64,000 bases of DNA from Methylibium sp. (GCA_013824165.1 PNNH01000018.1:1-64000), one strand, 5' to 3'. Counted from the stretch's first letter, positions 10,764 through 20,753 are shown. The notes: generated by a model not told the origin, from the sequence alone. Made by a program: numbers and translations.

Positions 10764-11678
10764 ATGACGCATCGACGTGCTGTCCTGCTGATGATCGTGG
10801 TCACGCTGCTGTGGAGCACGGCGGGCGTGGTGTCGCGGCATCTGGAGGCGGCGCGGGGCTTTGAGGTGACCTTCTGGCGCAGCGCCTTCAATGCGCTGGG
10901 TCTGGTGGTGGCGCTGTCGCTGATCCGCGGCCGCGGGCTCTGGGGTCAGCTCTTGCGTGCTGGACGCGATGTGTGGATCTCGGGCTTGTGCTGGGCGGTG
11001 ATGTTCACCGCCTTCATGCTGGCACTGACTCTGACCAGCGTCGCCAATGTGTTGGTCACCATGTCGCTCGGCCCGCTGCTGACTGCGCTGTTCGCGCGCC
11101 TGTTCCTGCGCCACCGGCTGCCGGCGCGCACCTGGGCCGCCATCCTGCTAGGTAGCGCTGGCATCGCGTGGATGTTCGGCCATGAGATGCAGTCCGGCTT
11201 GAGCGGCTTGGCTGGCATGGCCGTGGCGCTCGGCGTGCCGCTGGCGGCCGCAACCAACTGGACTTTGCTGCAGCACAGCCACGCAAAGGCGCAAGCCGCT
11301 GCGGCCGAGGAGGGCGCGGGCGACGACATGCTGCCCGCCGTGCTGCTGGGCGCCTTGATTTCGGCAGCGCTCACCTTGCCCCTGGCCTGGCCGCTGCAGG
11401 CCTCGTGGCACGACATCTCGCTGCTGGCGGGCCTGGGCGTGTTTCAGCTGGCCTTGCCCTGTCTGCTCGCCGTGTCTCTGACCCGCGTGCTGGCGGCGCC
11501 AGAGATTGCCCTGCTGGGCCTGCTCGAAGTCGTCTTCGGCGTGCTGTGGGCCTGGCTCGGTGCTGGGGAAGCCCCGTCTACCGCGACGCTCGTGGGCGGT
11601 GCTATGGTGATCCTTGCCTTGTTGGGCAATGAGTTGCTGGGTATGGGAGGCCGCCGTGCGGCCGCGCCGACCCGCTGA
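10764..11678 (+). CDS. DMT-superfamily (EamA) transporter
   Basis: Inner-membrane protein of the drug/metabolite transporter superfamily, about ten hydrophobic segments in two EamA repeats. The first segment (MTHRRAVLLMIVVTLLWSTAG) is the typical family start. An in-frame ATG 12 codons upstream (10728) is possible, but its leader encodes the stem of a probable terminator. A hydrophilic Ala/Glu loop (near residues 170-190) separates the two halves. Substrate unknown; members export amino acids or metabolites. No ribosome site stands out at either start. It is followed at 30 bases by an acyl-CoA hydrolase gene. Confidence 0.85.
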   Translation: MTHRRAVLLMIVVTLLWSTAGVVSRHLEAARGFEVTFWRSAFNALGLVVALSLIRGRGLWGQLLRAGRDVWISGLCWAVMFTAFMLALTLTSVANVLVTMSLGPLLTALFARLFLRHRLPARTWAAILLGSAGIAWMFGHEMQSGLSGLAGMAVALGVPLAAATNWTLLQHSHAKAQAAAAEEGAGDDMLPAVLLGALISAALTLPLAWPLQASWHDISLLAGLGVFQLALPCLLAVSLTRVLAAPEIALLGLLEVVFGVLWAWLGAGEAPSTATLVGGAMVILALLGNELLGMGGRRAAAPTR

Positions 11679-11708
11679 GAACAAAGCAAGAACGAAACTG
11701 GAGTTGGC

Positions 11709-12827
11709 ATGTCCGCCGCATTGATTCCCGCGCTGCAATCCGAGGGCCAGATCCTGGCTGAAGTCAACGGCTGCCTGGGCCTGATCACGCTGAACCGCGC
11801 CAATGCGCTGAACGCCCTGTCGCTGGCCATGATCCGCGACATCACCGCGCTTCTGAAGCACTGGGCCGCGACGCCCGCGATCCAGGCGGTGGTGGTGCTT
11901 GGTGCCGGCCGTGAAGGCAAGCCCGCGGCCTTCTGTGCCGGTGGCGACATCCGCTTCTTCCACCAGGCGGCGCTGGCCAATGACACCGCGCTGGAGGACT
12001 TCTTCACCGAGGAATATGCGCTCAACCACCTGATCCACAGCTACCCCAAGCCCTATATCGCTTTGATGGACGGCGTGGTGATGGGCGGTGGCATGGGCAT
12101 CAGCCAGGGCGCCAAGTTGCGCGTGCTGAGCGAGCACTCCAAGCTCGCCATGCCCGAGACCAATATCGGCCTGTTCCCCGATGTCGGCGGCGGCTGGTTC
12201 CTGGCCCAATGCCCTGGGCGCGTCGGTGAATGGCTGGCGCTGACGGGGCAGGTCATCGCCGCTGGCGATGCGATCGAGCTGGGCCTGGGCGATGTGTTCG
12301 TGCCCAGCAAGGAACTGCCGGCCATGATCGAGGCCTTCCGCCATGGCAAACAGCCGAACGCCGAGCATGTGGTGGCCGAGGTCATGGAGCGGGCCGAACT
12401 GGCGCCGTCCCCCGATCATCTGGAACTGCGCAGCCGCATCGACGCCCACTTCGCCAAGGACAGCGTGGCCGAGATCATGGCCTCGCTGGCGGCCGCCGAT
12501 GATGAGTGGTCTCGCCACACGCACAAGATGCTCAGCCAGCGTTCGCCGCTGATGATGGCTGTGACGCTGGAACAGCTGCGCCGCGCTCGTTCGATGACGC
12601 TGGCGGAAGACCTGCGCATGGAGCGCGACATGGTGCACCGCTGCTTCCATCTGCGTCCGGGTGCGGCCAGCGAAACGGTCGAGGGCATCCGCGCGCTGGC
12701 GGTCGACAAAGATCACACGCCGCGCTGGAACCCGGCGCGCATCGAGGACGTGACGCCTGCGATGGTGCAGGCCTTCTTCGCCAGCCCCTGGCCGGCTGAC
12801 CAACATCCGCTGCGCGCACTGGCCTGA
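11709..12827 (+). CDS. Enoyl-CoA hydratase/isomerase family protein, 3-hydroxyisobutyryl-CoA hydrolase type
   Basis: Crotonase-fold protein of 372 residues, the length of the 3-hydroxyisobutyryl-CoA hydrolase (HIBCH) branch and longer than plain hydratases (~260). The oxyanion-hole segments AFCAGGD (75-80) and MGGGMG (125-130) are present. The pair E150 and D158 in MPETNIGLFPDVGGG matches the catalytic Glu/Asp spacing of HIBCH. In valine degradation this enzyme releases 3-hydroxyisobutyrate from its CoA ester. The neighbours are not valine genes, so the substrate is inferred from family features only. A strong terminator follows. Confidence 0.85.
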   Translation: MSAALIPALQSEGQILAEVNGCLGLITLNRANALNALSLAMIRDITALLKHWAATPAIQAVVVLGAGREGKPAAFCAGGDIRFFHQAALANDTALEDFFTEEYALNHLIHSYPKPYIALMDGVVMGGGMGISQGAKLRVLSEHSKLAMPETNIGLFPDVGGGWFLAQCPGRVGEWLALTGQVIAAGDAIELGLGDVFVPSKELPAMIEAFRHGKQPNAEHVVAEVMERAELAPSPDHLELRSRIDAHFAKDSVAEIMASLAAADDEWSRHTHKMLSQRSPLMMAVTLEQLRRARSMTLAEDLRMERDMVHRCFHLRPGAASETVEGIRALAVDKDHTPRWNPARIEDVTPAMVQAFFASPWPADQHPLRALA

Positions 12828-12850
12828 CAAGACCTGGCCCCGCCCATAAT

Positions 12851-12886
12851 CGCGGCAGCGCCCCCACCGGGGCCTGCCGCGTTTTT
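12851..12886 (+). terminator. Intrinsic terminator before fhs
   Basis: An 8-bp stem CGCGGCAG/CTGCCGCG (12851-12858 with 12874-12881) continues past one bulged C into a 5-bp GCCCC/GGGGC stem (12860-12864 with 12869-12873). Five T residues follow (12882-12886). It should end the upstream hydrolase transcript. Confidence 0.85.
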
Positions 12887-12922
12887 CGTTGATTGCCTTG
12901 TCCTGATCCAGGGGAACAGCAG

Positions 12923-14599
12923 ATGCCTACCGACATCGAGATAGCCCAGGCTGCGGTGCTGCAGCCCATCATCCCGTTCGCACAAGAGCAGCTTGGCCTG
13001 CCTGCTGAAAGCCTGGTCCCCTACGGCCACTACAAGGCCAAGCTCTCGCTCAGCCATATTGCGAGCCTGCGCGAGCGACCCGATGGCCATTTGGTGCTGG
13101 TGACCGCGATCAGCCCCACGCCGCCAGGCGAGGGCAAGACCACCACCACCGTCGGCCTGGGCGATGCGCTGCAGCGCATCGGCAAGAAGGCGGTGATCTG
13201 CCTGCGGGAGCCTTCGCTAGGCCCCAGCTTCGGCATGAAGGGCGGCGCCGCCGGTGGTGGTCGGGCCCAGGTCGTGCCGATGGAAGACATCAATCTGCAC
13301 TTCACCGGCGACTTCCACGCCATTGCGTTGGCGCACAACCTGCTGGCGGCCTTGATCGACAACCACATCCACCATGGCAATGCGCTCGGCTTGGACCTGC
13401 GCCGCATCGTCTGGAAGCGGGTGGTCGACATGAACGACCGTGCGCTTCGCCACATCACGGTTGGCCTCGGCGGGCCGGCGAACGGCTTCCCGCGCGAAGA
13501 TGGCTTTGACATCGTGGTGGCCTCCGAGGTGATGGCCATCCTGTGCCTGGCCAGCGACCTGATGGATCTGAAAGCCAGGCTGGCGCGCATCGTCGTCGGC
13601 TACACGCAGGACAAGCGCCCGGTCACGGCGCACGACTTGCAGGCCGAGGGTGCGATGGCAGCGCTGCTGCGCGACGCACTGGCGCCCAATCTTGTGCAGA
13701 CCCTGGACGGCACGCCGGCCTTGGTGCACGGCGGGCCCTTTGCCAATATCGCGCATGGCTGCAATTCGGCGATCGCTACGCGCACCGCCCTGAAGCTGGC
13801 CGACTATGTGGTGACCGAGGCGGGATTCGGCGCCGACCTGGGGGCCGAGAAGTTCATCGACATCAAATGTCGCAAGACCGGACTGAAGCCGGGCTGCGCG
13901 GTGCTGGTGGCCACCGTGCGTGCGCTGCGCTACCACGGCGGCGACGATGCGGGCCAGGCCCATGCCGGCGGATTGGGCAGCCTGGAGCGCGGCCTGGCCA
14001 ATCTGCAGCGCCATGCGCAGAACCTGCGCCAGCACCTGGGCCTGCCGGTGGTGGTGGCCATCAACCGCTTCGCAGCCGACAGCGCTGAGGAGATCGAGCT
14101 GATCGCGCGCCATTGCGAGCATGACAGCCTGCCCTGCGTGTTGGCCACACATTGGGCCGACGGCGGCGCTGGCGCCACCGAGCTGGCCCATGCGGTGGTG
14201 CGGGCCTGCGAATCCGGCTTGGCACGACCGACGCTGCTCTATCCCGATGAGCTGCCGCTGGTCGACAAGATCCGCAGCGTGGCGCAGAAGATCTACCGCG
14301 CCGCGGACGTGGCCTTCGAGCCCGCCGCGCTGGCGCTGCTGCACGAGTGGCAGGCGGGAGGCTGGGGCCATCTGCCGGTGTGCATCGCCAAGACGCCCTA
14401 TAGCTTCAGCGCCGACCCCAAGGCACGCGGTGCCGTCGAGGGGCATGTGCTGCGCGTGCGCGAGGTGCGCTTGGCCGCTGGTGCCGAGTTCGTGGTGGCG
14501 ATCTGCGGCGACATCATGACCATGCCAGGCCTGCCCAAGCGGCCGGCCGCCGAGCGTATCGACGTCGATGCGCAAGGCCGGATCAGCGGGCTGTTCTGA
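12923..14599 (+). CDS. fhs: Formate--tetrahydrofolate ligase
   Basis: ATP-dependent joining of formate to tetrahydrofolate to give 10-formyl-THF for one-carbon metabolism. The P-loop-like [14 protein letters not shown] lies near residue 65, followed by [20 protein letters not shown] and [11 protein letters not shown], all diagnostic for the family. The 558-residue length fits (~555). The ATG at 12923 is chosen over one 10 codons upstream because it has an AGGGGAA ribosome site at proper spacing and the upstream codons do not look like family sequence. It stands alone between a terminator and an MFS gene. Confidence 0.95.
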   Translation: MPTDIEIAQAAVLQPIIPFAQEQLGLPAESLVPYGHYKAKLSLSHIASLRERPDGHLVLVTAISPTPPGEGKTTTTVGLGDALQRIGKKAVICLREPSLGPSFGMKGGAAGGGRAQVVPMEDINLHFTGDFHAIALAHNLLAALIDNHIHHGNALGLDLRRIVWKRVVDMNDRALRHITVGLGGPANGFPREDGFDIVVASEVMAILCLASDLMDLKARLARIVVGYTQDKRPVTAHDLQAEGAMAALLRDALAPNLVQTLDGTPALVHGGPFANIAHGCNSAIATRTALKLADYVVTEAGFGADLGAEKFIDIKCRKTGLKPGCAVLVATVRALRYHGGDDAGQAHAGGLGSLERGLANLQRHAQNLRQHLGLPVVVAINRFAADSAEEIELIARHCEHDSLPCVLATHWADGGAGATELAHAVVRACESGLARPTLLYPDELPLVDKIRSVAQKIYRAADVAFEPAALALLHEWQAGGWGHLPVCIAKTPYSFSADPKARGAVEGHVLRVREVRLAAGAEFVVAICGDIMTMPGLPKRPAAERIDVDAQGRISGLF

Positions 14600-14683
14600 T
14601 ACCCTTGCCAGTACAAAAAGGATGGCGGCCAAGCCGCTCAAGAAAAAGCATAGGGGCGCCTTGATGGCCCGCAGGGAGGATGC

Positions 14684-15994
14684 GTGTTTCTTGATGCCCT
14701 GGCGCAGCGTGCTGCGGCCTTGGGCCTGCCGTTTCGAGGCCTGCTGCTCAGCGATGCGCTGACCTGGCTGTCGCTGATGGTCGGCTACGTGGCCGTCCCC
14801 TGGTGGATTGCGACGCAGGGCGGGGCGCACGATCTGGCGGTCTACGGGCTGAGCAGTTCGGCGGTTTCCTTCATCAGCGCGCCGGCACTCTCGCCACTGG
14901 GGGACCGGCTGCCCAAGCGCCGCCTGATCCGCCTGGGTCTGGCGCTGCAGATGGCGGTGGCCGCCCTGCTGGCCAGCCTGATCAGCCTGGATCTGTACGC
15001 GCTGTCCTGGGTGCTGCTGACCGGCGGGATCAGTGCGGTTGCAATGGCCGTGCTGCTGCCGGCCACCTTGACGATCGCCGCCGAGCTGGTGCCCGCGGCT
15101 GACCTGCCGCGGGCGCTGAGCCTGCAGCGCAGTGCTCAGGCCATCGGGCGCGTGGCCGGCCCGGCCCTGGGCGGTGCTGCCCTGAGTCTGGGCACAGGCG
15201 TGGCGTTGTGGCTGCAACTGGGCTTGCTGCTGGCGGCCTTCATGGTGGCGCGCAGCCTGCCGCTCACACGCCCGGCCGCTGCGGCTGGCGTGCAGGGTTG
15301 GCGGCGCTGGCACGGTGAGCTCCAGCAGGGCCTGCGTGCAGCCTGGCGCATGCCCTTGGAGCGCGGCTGGATGCTGGTGAACTTCGCGGGGTGGATCTTC
15401 ATGTTCCCCGCGCTGACCTTGCTGGTGCCGCTCAAGGTCAAGGATCTAGGCCTGTCCGGCGTGTGGCTGGGTGGCGCCGAGGCGGGCCTTTCGCTGGGCA
15501 TGCTGGCAGGCGCGCTGGGTGGTGCAGCGGTGGTGACACGGCTGTGGGGCCGCTACGCCACCCGCATCGCTGCCACGGCAGCGCAGGGGCTGGGACTCGC
15601 CTTGGCCGGCTGGAGCGACAACGGCCCGCTGCTGGTGGCGGCTCTGTTTTTTGTCGGGTTCGCGAACTCCTGCGGCGTGCTGGTTGGACAGACCCATCGC
15701 CTGCTGGCGATTCCGCAGGCGTTCAGGGCCCGCCTAAGCGCGGTGGGAATGATGAGTTCACAGATCAGCGCCACCCTTGGGCCGGCCCTGGCGGGGCTGG
15801 CACTGCTGCATGCATCGGTCAGCGTGGTCTATATCGCCTTCGGTCTGCTGGCCGGCGCGTCGGCGCTGGGCTACCTGCTGGTGCCGGACTTCAAGACGCT
15901 GCTCAACCTGGACCACGAGTCGGTGCAGGGTTGGTATGGCCGCAAGCACCCAGAGCTGTTCGGCCCAGACGTGACGCCCGAGGACCGCGCTTAG
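14684..15994 (+). CDS. MFS transporter
   Basis: Predicted inner-membrane transporter of 436 residues with about twelve hydrophobic segments and the central cytoplasmic loop near residues 200-230. SPLGDRLPKRRLIRLG near residue 70 matches the loop 2-3 motif of major facilitator proteins. The start is a GTG with AGGGAGGA just upstream. A hydrophilic tail of about 30 residues (ending PEDRA) follows the last membrane segment. The substrate cannot be inferred from neighbours. Confidence 0.85.
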   Translation: MFLDALAQRAAALGLPFRGLLLSDALTWLSLMVGYVAVPWWIATQGGAHDLAVYGLSSSAVSFISAPALSPLGDRLPKRRLIRLGLALQMAVAALLASLISLDLYALSWVLLTGGISAVAMAVLLPATLTIAAELVPAADLPRALSLQRSAQAIGRVAGPALGGAALSLGTGVALWLQLGLLLAAFMVARSLPLTRPAAAAGVQGWRRWHGELQQGLRAAWRMPLERGWMLVNFAGWIFMFPALTLLVPLKVKDLGLSGVWLGGAEAGLSLGMLAGALGGAAVVTRLWGRYATRIAATAAQGLGLALAGWSDNGPLLVAALFFVGFANSCGVLVGQTHRLLAIPQAFRARLSAVGMMSSQISATLGPALAGLALLHASVSVVYIAFGLLAGASALGYLLVPDFKTLLNLDHESVQGWYGRKHPELFGPDVTPEDRA

Positions 15995-16178
15995 AGCATT
16001 GAGCCGGCGCGCTGTTAAGCGGTGTTAACCCCGCCTCTTCAGCTGCGTGGGCGCTCAAGGGCCATTGCACAATCAAGCGGATTCAGCCGCGCTGCGCTGC
16101 TACAGGCAAGCAGCCGGCTTGACCCCCCGGTGCGGGCAAGCTGCCCGTCGCACGCTGTTCCGAGAGAAAGCTGTCCAG

Positions 16179-19037
16179 ATGTTCGGATCTCGGTGTTTTC
16201 GCTGGCTGGTTTTGGGCGTCTGTTTTGTCTGGGCTTCGCTGAGCGCGGCCCAGCCGGCGCCGGCGCCCCAGGCCGCTGACGCGCCGGGCGTGCTGGTGAT
16301 GCTGTCAACCGGCTACGGGCAGGCGGGTATCGACAGCTATGTCAAGGGCTTCTATGAGGTGCTGCGCGAGAACGGCGTGCGCTTCAACCGCATCCATGTC
16401 GAGTACCTGGATCTGGTGAAGAACCCGGGTGAGGCCTACCGGCACGAACTCAGCGAGTTGCTGCTGCACAAGTACAGCGACAAGCCCCTGCGCGCCATCG
16501 TGACGATGCAGCCGGTGGCCTTGGAATTCCTGCTCAAGGAGGGCAACCAGCTGGCACCTGAGGCGCCGGCGCTGGTGGCGCAGGCGCGTCTGCCCAAGGA
16601 TGCAGCCGCCAGCGAACGCAGCTTCCATCTGCAGACGCCCAGGCTGGCATTCGCCGGTACGCTGGAGCGCGCGCTGGAGTTGTTTCCACGCACACGCATC
16701 GTCTATGTGCTGTCCGGCAGCAGCGCCGTCGAGCAGGAGCGCCTGCAGGATGCCCGACGCCAGTTCCAGCCCTGGGTGGAGAGCCTGGAGTTCAGGTTTC
16801 TCGATGGCAAGGCAATCGAGGAGATCGAGCAGGAACTGGCGCAGGCCCCGGCCGATGCCGTGGTCATCGCGCCGGGTGTGAATCGCGACGGCCGCGGCCA
16901 GGTCATGGTGCCGGTGGACAGCATCGTGCGAATTGCCAAGACCGCCAAGGCTCCGGTGTTCCCGGTCTATGCCGGTTCGATGGGGCAGGGGCCGATCGGC
17001 GGCATGGTGTCGGTGCTGGAGGACGAGGGGCGCTCGATGGCGCAATCCGTGCTGGCCTTGCTGGCCGCCGCGCCCGCTGACAGCGCCGGATTCACGGTGC
17101 AGACCTCCAAGCCCGTGTCCATGTTCGACTGGCGCCAGATCGAGCGCTGGGGTGGGGACTGGAGCCGCCTGCCGGCAGACACGGTCTATCTGCATCGGCC
17201 GCCCAGCCTGTGGGGGCAGTACCGCGGCTATGTGATCGGTGCCGTGGTGGCACTGGGGGCCCTGTCCGCGCTGGCCTTGGCCCTGGCCATGCAAAGCCGC
17301 CGGCGCCTGCGTGCCGAGATCGACGCGCGCACCAGCCAGTCGCGCTATCAGCTGCTGGCCGACAATATGTCGGACGTGCTGTGGGTGCTCAATATGGACC
17401 GCGGCGCGCTGGAATACCTCAGCCCCTCGGCCCAGACGCTGCTGGGCCACACGCCCGAGTTTCTGCTCAGCGCATCGATGAAGGCGGTGATGGAGGCGCA
17501 GACCTTTGAGCGTTTCGATGCCAATGGCCGGGCGCGCGCGCAGAAGCAGCGGGAGCGCCCTGATGAGCCGCGTCGCTACATCGATGTACTGGAGTTGATC
17601 CGACAGGACGGACAGCGGGTCTGGACCGAATCGGTGACGCACTTTGTGCATAACGCCGCTGGCGAGCTGGTGATGATGGGCGTCACGCGCGACATCAGCC
17701 AGCGCATGCAGGCGCAGGCCGAGATCAACCGCCTGGCCTTCTATGACGGTCTGACGCAGCTGCCCAATCGCAAGCTGCTGCAGGATCGCGCCCAGCAGGC
17801 GATGGCCGTCAGTGCGCGCAGCCAGCGCCATGGGGCGCTGCTCTTCATCGACCTGGATCACTTCAAGACCCTCAACGACACGCGCGGCCATGAGATTGGC
17901 GACCAGTTGCTGCAGCAGGTGGCGGGCCGCCTGACGCTGTGCGTGCGGGCCGGTGATACGGTGGCCCGGCTGGGCGGCGATGAATTCGTCGTGCTGCTCG
18001 AAGAACTGAACGAGGAGTCCTCGCGCGCTGCCGCGGAAGCCAAGGTGGTGGGCGACAAGGTACTGGCCGCGCTGGAGCCCGTGTTCACGCTCAACGGGGT
18101 GGAGCACGCCATCACCGCCAGCATCGGGGTGACGCTGTTCGTTGGCGTCGCGGACAGCTATGACGAACTGCTCAAGCGCGCCGACCTGGCCATGTATCGC
18201 GCCAAGTCGGCCGGTCGCAACGGCTTGTGTTTCTACGACCCGGAAATGCAATCCATCGTGCAGGCGCGCGCAGCGCTGGAACTGGATCTGCGCCGTGCCT
18301 TGCAGCAGGGCGAATTTGTGCTGCATTACCAGCCCCAGGTGCTGGCGGATGGCCGCATCGTCGGCGCTGAAGCCTTGGTGCGCTGGACGCGGCCAGGCCA
18401 TGGACTGGTCTCGCCCGCTGACTTCATTCCCGTGGCGGAGGAGAGCGGTCTGATCAAGCCGCTCGGGCTGTGGGTGTTGCAGACCGCCTGCCGCCAGCTG
18501 GTGGCCTGGTCGGGACATGCGGCGACGAGCGGGCTCACGCTGGCGGTCAACGTCAGCCCGCGCCAGTTCCGGCACAGCGACTTCGTGGCCAGCGTGATGG
18601 CAGCTCTGACCCAGAGCGGCGCCAGCCCGGACTTGCTCAAGCTCGAGCTGACGGAGAACCTCTTGCTGGAGGATGTCGAAGCCACCATCGCGCGCATGCA
18701 CGAGCTTCGTGCCCTCGGGGTGGGCTTCTCGCTCGACGACTTCGGCACCGGCTACTCCTCGCTGGCCTATCTGAAGCGCCTGCCGCTGGACCAGCTGAAG
18801 ATCGACCGTTCCTTCGTGCGCGACGTGCTGACCGATGCCAACGATGCCTCCATCGCCCGCACCGTGCTTGCGCTGGGACACAGCCTGGGCCTGAGTGTGA
18901 TTGCCGAAGGCGTCGAGACCGAAGGCCAGCGCAACTTTCTGGCCGAGCAGGGCTGCGAAGGCTTCCAGGGCTATCTGTTCGGCAAGCCGGTGCCGGCAGA
19001 GGCCTTTGAGCGTTTGCTGGGGAGCTCTTTGGGATAA
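16179..19037 (+). CDS. Membrane c-di-GMP protein: periplasmic binding domain, PAS, GGDEF, EAL
   Basis: A 952-residue sensor with a signal peptide (1-~24), a periplasmic domain resembling ABC substrate-binding proteins (~35-320), one membrane span (~349-371), a PAS domain (~385-520), GGDEF (~525-690) and EAL (~700-945). The cyclase signature GGDEF is intact at 599-603, with an RxxD inhibitory site five residues before it. The phosphodiesterase signature EALVRW begins at E731, and ELTEN, DDFGTG, KIDRSF and AEGVET follow, so both activities may be real. The ATG at 16179 is chosen because it begins the signal peptide; the longer frame upstream is not hydrophobic. The dusA start lies only 7 bases after the stop. 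Confidence 0.92.
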   Translation: MFGSRCFRWLVLGVCFVWASLSAAQPAPAPQAADAPGVLVMLSTGYGQAGIDSYVKGFYEVLRENGVRFNRIHVEYLDLVKNPGEAYRHELSELLLHKYSDKPLRAIVTMQPVALEFLLKEGNQLAPEAPALVAQARLPKDAAASERSFHLQTPRLAFAGTLERALELFPRTRIVYVLSGSSAVEQERLQDARRQFQPWVESLEFRFLDGKAIEEIEQELAQAPADAVVIAPGVNRDGRGQVMVPVDSIVRIAKTAKAPVFPVYAGSMGQGPIGGMVSVLEDEGRSMAQSVLALLAAAPADSAGFTVQTSKPVSMFDWRQIERWGGDWSRLPADTVYLHRPPSLWGQYRGYVIGAVVALGALSALALALAMQSRRRLRAEIDARTSQSRYQLLADNMSDVLWVLNMDRGALEYLSPSAQTLLGHTPEFLLSASMKAVMEAQTFERFDANGRARAQKQRERPDEPRRYIDVLELIRQDGQRVWTESVTHFVHNAAGELVMMGVTRDISQRMQAQAEINRLAFYDGLTQLPNRKLLQDRAQQAMAVSARSQRHGALLFIDLDHFKTLNDTRGHEIGDQLLQQVAGRLTLCVRAGDTVARLGGDEFVVLLEELNEESSRAAAEAKVVGDKVLAALEPVFTLNGVEHAITASIGVTLFVGVADSYDELLKRADLAMYRAKSAGRNGLCFYDPEMQSIVQARAALELDLRRALQQGEFVLHYQPQVLADGRIVGAEALVRWTRPGHGLVSPADFIPVAEESGLIKPLGLWVLQTACRQLVAWSGHAATSGLTLAVNVSPRQFRHSDFVASVMAALTQSGASPDLLKLELTENLLLEDVEATIARMHELRALGVGFSLDDFGTGYSSLAYLKRLPLDQLKIDRSFVRDVLTDANDASIARTVLALGHSLGLSVIAEGVETEGQRNFLAEQGCEGFQGYLFGKPVPAEAFERLLGSSLG

Positions 19038-19044
19038 TGCCGGG

Positions 19045-20094
19045 GTGCAACAGACTCCCTTGAATCCCTGGCGCCTCAGCGTGGCGCCCATGCTCGACTG
19101 GACCGACCGGCATTGCCGATTCTTCCATCGCCTGCTGAGCCGCCACACCCGCCTCTATACCGAGATGGTCACCACCGGCGCGCTGCTGCATGGTGACCAG
19201 GGCCGCCATCTGGACTTCAACACCGAAGAGCATCCGGTGGCACTTCAGCTGGGCGGCAGCGAGCCAGCCGATCTGGCCGCCTGTGCCAAGCTGGCCGAGC
19301 GCTGGGGCTATGACGAAGTCAACCTGAACTGCGGCTGCCCCAGCGAGCGGGTGCAGCGCGGCGCCTTTGGCGCCTGCTTGATGGCCGAGCCCAAGCTGGT
19401 GGCCGAAGGCATGAAGGCGATGAAGGACGCCGTCAGCATTCCGGTCACGATCAAGCATCGCATCGGCATCGACAAGGTCGAAAGCTACGAGTTCGTACGT
19501 GACTTCGTCGGCACGATTGCCGAGGCCGGCTGCGAGGTGTTCATCGTCCATGCGCGCAATGCCTGGCTGCAGGGCCTGTCGCCCAAGGACAACCGCGAGA
19601 TTCCGCCACTGCGTTACGAGCTGGTGCATCGGCTCAAGCGCGAGTTTCCGCAGCTGACCCTCGTCATCAACGGCGGCCTCAAGGGCGACGATGAAATCGC
19701 CGAACAGCTGCAGCATGTGGACGGCGTGATGGTGGGCCGCCAGGCCTACCACGAGCCCTGGCAGATGGCCGGCTGGGACGAGCGCTTCTTCGGCACCGCC
19801 GGCCCGGCCGGCAGCCGTGAGCAGGTGGAAGCCGAATGGCTGCGCTATCTGCAGGCGCAGGTCGAAAAGGGCCGGCCCTGGTCGCAGGCCATGCGCCATG
19901 CGCTGGGCCTGTGGAACGGCGAGGCGGGCGCGCGGCGCTGGCGCCAGGTCTGGTCTGACCACAAGCTCAAGGAGCTACCGCCGGCCGAGGTGGCGGCGAT
20001 GGCCAGCAGCGCGCGCAGCGGCATCGCCGCGCATGTGGCCGAGCATCAGGCCCACCATGCGGCCGTGCATGCCACGGCGGTGTCCGCGGGCTGA
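19045..20094 (+). CDS. dusA: tRNA-dihydrouridine(20/20a) synthase DusA
   Basis: FMN-dependent reductase that forms dihydrouridine in the tRNA D-loop. The N-terminus NPWRLSVAPMLDWTDRHCR and the active-site segment NLNCGCPSERVQRGAFGACLM are diagnostic for DusA; the proton-donor Cys is C98. Arg/Lys residues for FMN and RNA appear in TIKHRIGIDKVESY. Start assigned to a GTG 7 bases after the preceding stop because conserved sequence begins within ten codons of it; a TTG at 19060 or ATG at 19090 are alternatives. Length about 349 (E. coli 345). Confidence 0.93.
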   Translation: MQQTPLNPWRLSVAPMLDWTDRHCRFFHRLLSRHTRLYTEMVTTGALLHGDQGRHLDFNTEEHPVALQLGGSEPADLAACAKLAERWGYDEVNLNCGCPSERVQRGAFGACLMAEPKLVAEGMKAMKDAVSIPVTIKHRIGIDKVESYEFVRDFVGTIAEAGCEVFIVHARNAWLQGLSPKDNREIPPLRYELVHRLKREFPQLTLVINGGLKGDDEIAEQLQHVDGVMVGRQAYHEPWQMAGWDERFFGTAGPAGSREQVEAEWLRYLQAQVEKGRPWSQAMRHALGLWNGEAGARRWRQVWSDHKLKELPPAEVAAMASSARSGIAAHVAEHQAHHAAVHATAVSAG

Positions 20095-20109
20095 GCTCAA
20101 GCGCCGTAC

Positions 20110-20694
20110 ATGAGCATCACAGCGCCGCCGCCGCTGCTGGGCCTGCTGTGCTTCGACACCGCGCTGGGCCGCTGCGCCCTGGTGTGGAGCAGCGAAGGCA
20201 TCGTCGGCTCGCAGCTGCCCGAGGAAAACGCGCGCGCCACGCGCGACCGCATGCGCCAGCGATTCCCGAGCGCGCAAGAGAAGCTGATGCCGCCGCCCTT
20301 TGTGCAGCAAGCCGTGCAAGGCATACAGCGCCTGCTGGCCGGCCAGAGCGCCGATCACCGCGAGTTGCTGGCCCTGCCGCTGGATGAGACGGCGCTGCCC
20401 ACCTTCAACCGCTGCGTGCTGGCACTGACACGCCAGATCCCCGTGGGGCAGACGCGCAGTTACGGCGATATCGCCCGCGCGCTGGGCCAGCCTGGCGCCG
20501 CGCGTGCGGTCGGCCGCGCCGAGGCGGGCAACCCCTTTGCGCCCATCGTGCCCTGCCACCGCGTCACCGGCGCGGCCGGGCAGGGCGTGGGTTTCTCGGC
20601 GCATGGTGGGCTGCAGACCAAGCAGCGGCTGCAACTGATCGAGGCGCGCGCAGCCGGCCAGGCCACCGCTGTGCAGCAATCCCTGTTCGACTGA
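20110..20694 (+). CDS. ogt: Methylated-DNA--[protein]-cysteine S-methyltransferase (Ogt type)
   Basis: Suicide DNA repair protein that moves the methyl group from O6-methylguanine to its own cysteine. The acceptor is C149 in IVPCHRV, preceded by the helix-turn-helix containing SYGDIARALG and AVGRAEAGNP. The 194-residue length fits stand-alone Ogt; there is no Ada regulatory domain. It lies 15 bases after dusA, probably on the same transcript as the c-di-GMP protein and dusA. Confidence 0.93.
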   Translation: MSITAPPPLLGLLCFDTALGRCALVWSSEGIVGSQLPEENARATRDRMRQRFPSAQEKLMPPPFVQQAVQGIQRLLAGQSADHRELLALPLDETALPTFNRCVLALTRQIPVGQTRSYGDIARALGQPGAARAVGRAEAGNPFAPIVPCHRVTGAAGQGVGFSAHGGLQTKQRLQLIEARAAGQATAVQQSLFD

Positions 20695-20753
20695 GTCGGC
20701 TTTGCGCCGGTGCTAAGCTGGACCGCTGATCCAATCCCTGCGAGAGGAATGCC

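Noticed and set aside
15995-16178. Small gene or promoter in the 184-base gap before the GGDEF-EAL gene
   Set aside because: No ribosome-site-backed short frame was found and no pair of promoter hexamers with correct spacing; the region is left unassigned.
16305-19148. 947-codon open frame antisense to the GGDEF-EAL gene
   Set aside because: Shadow of a verified gene in the opposite strand; no ribosome site or recognisable domain.
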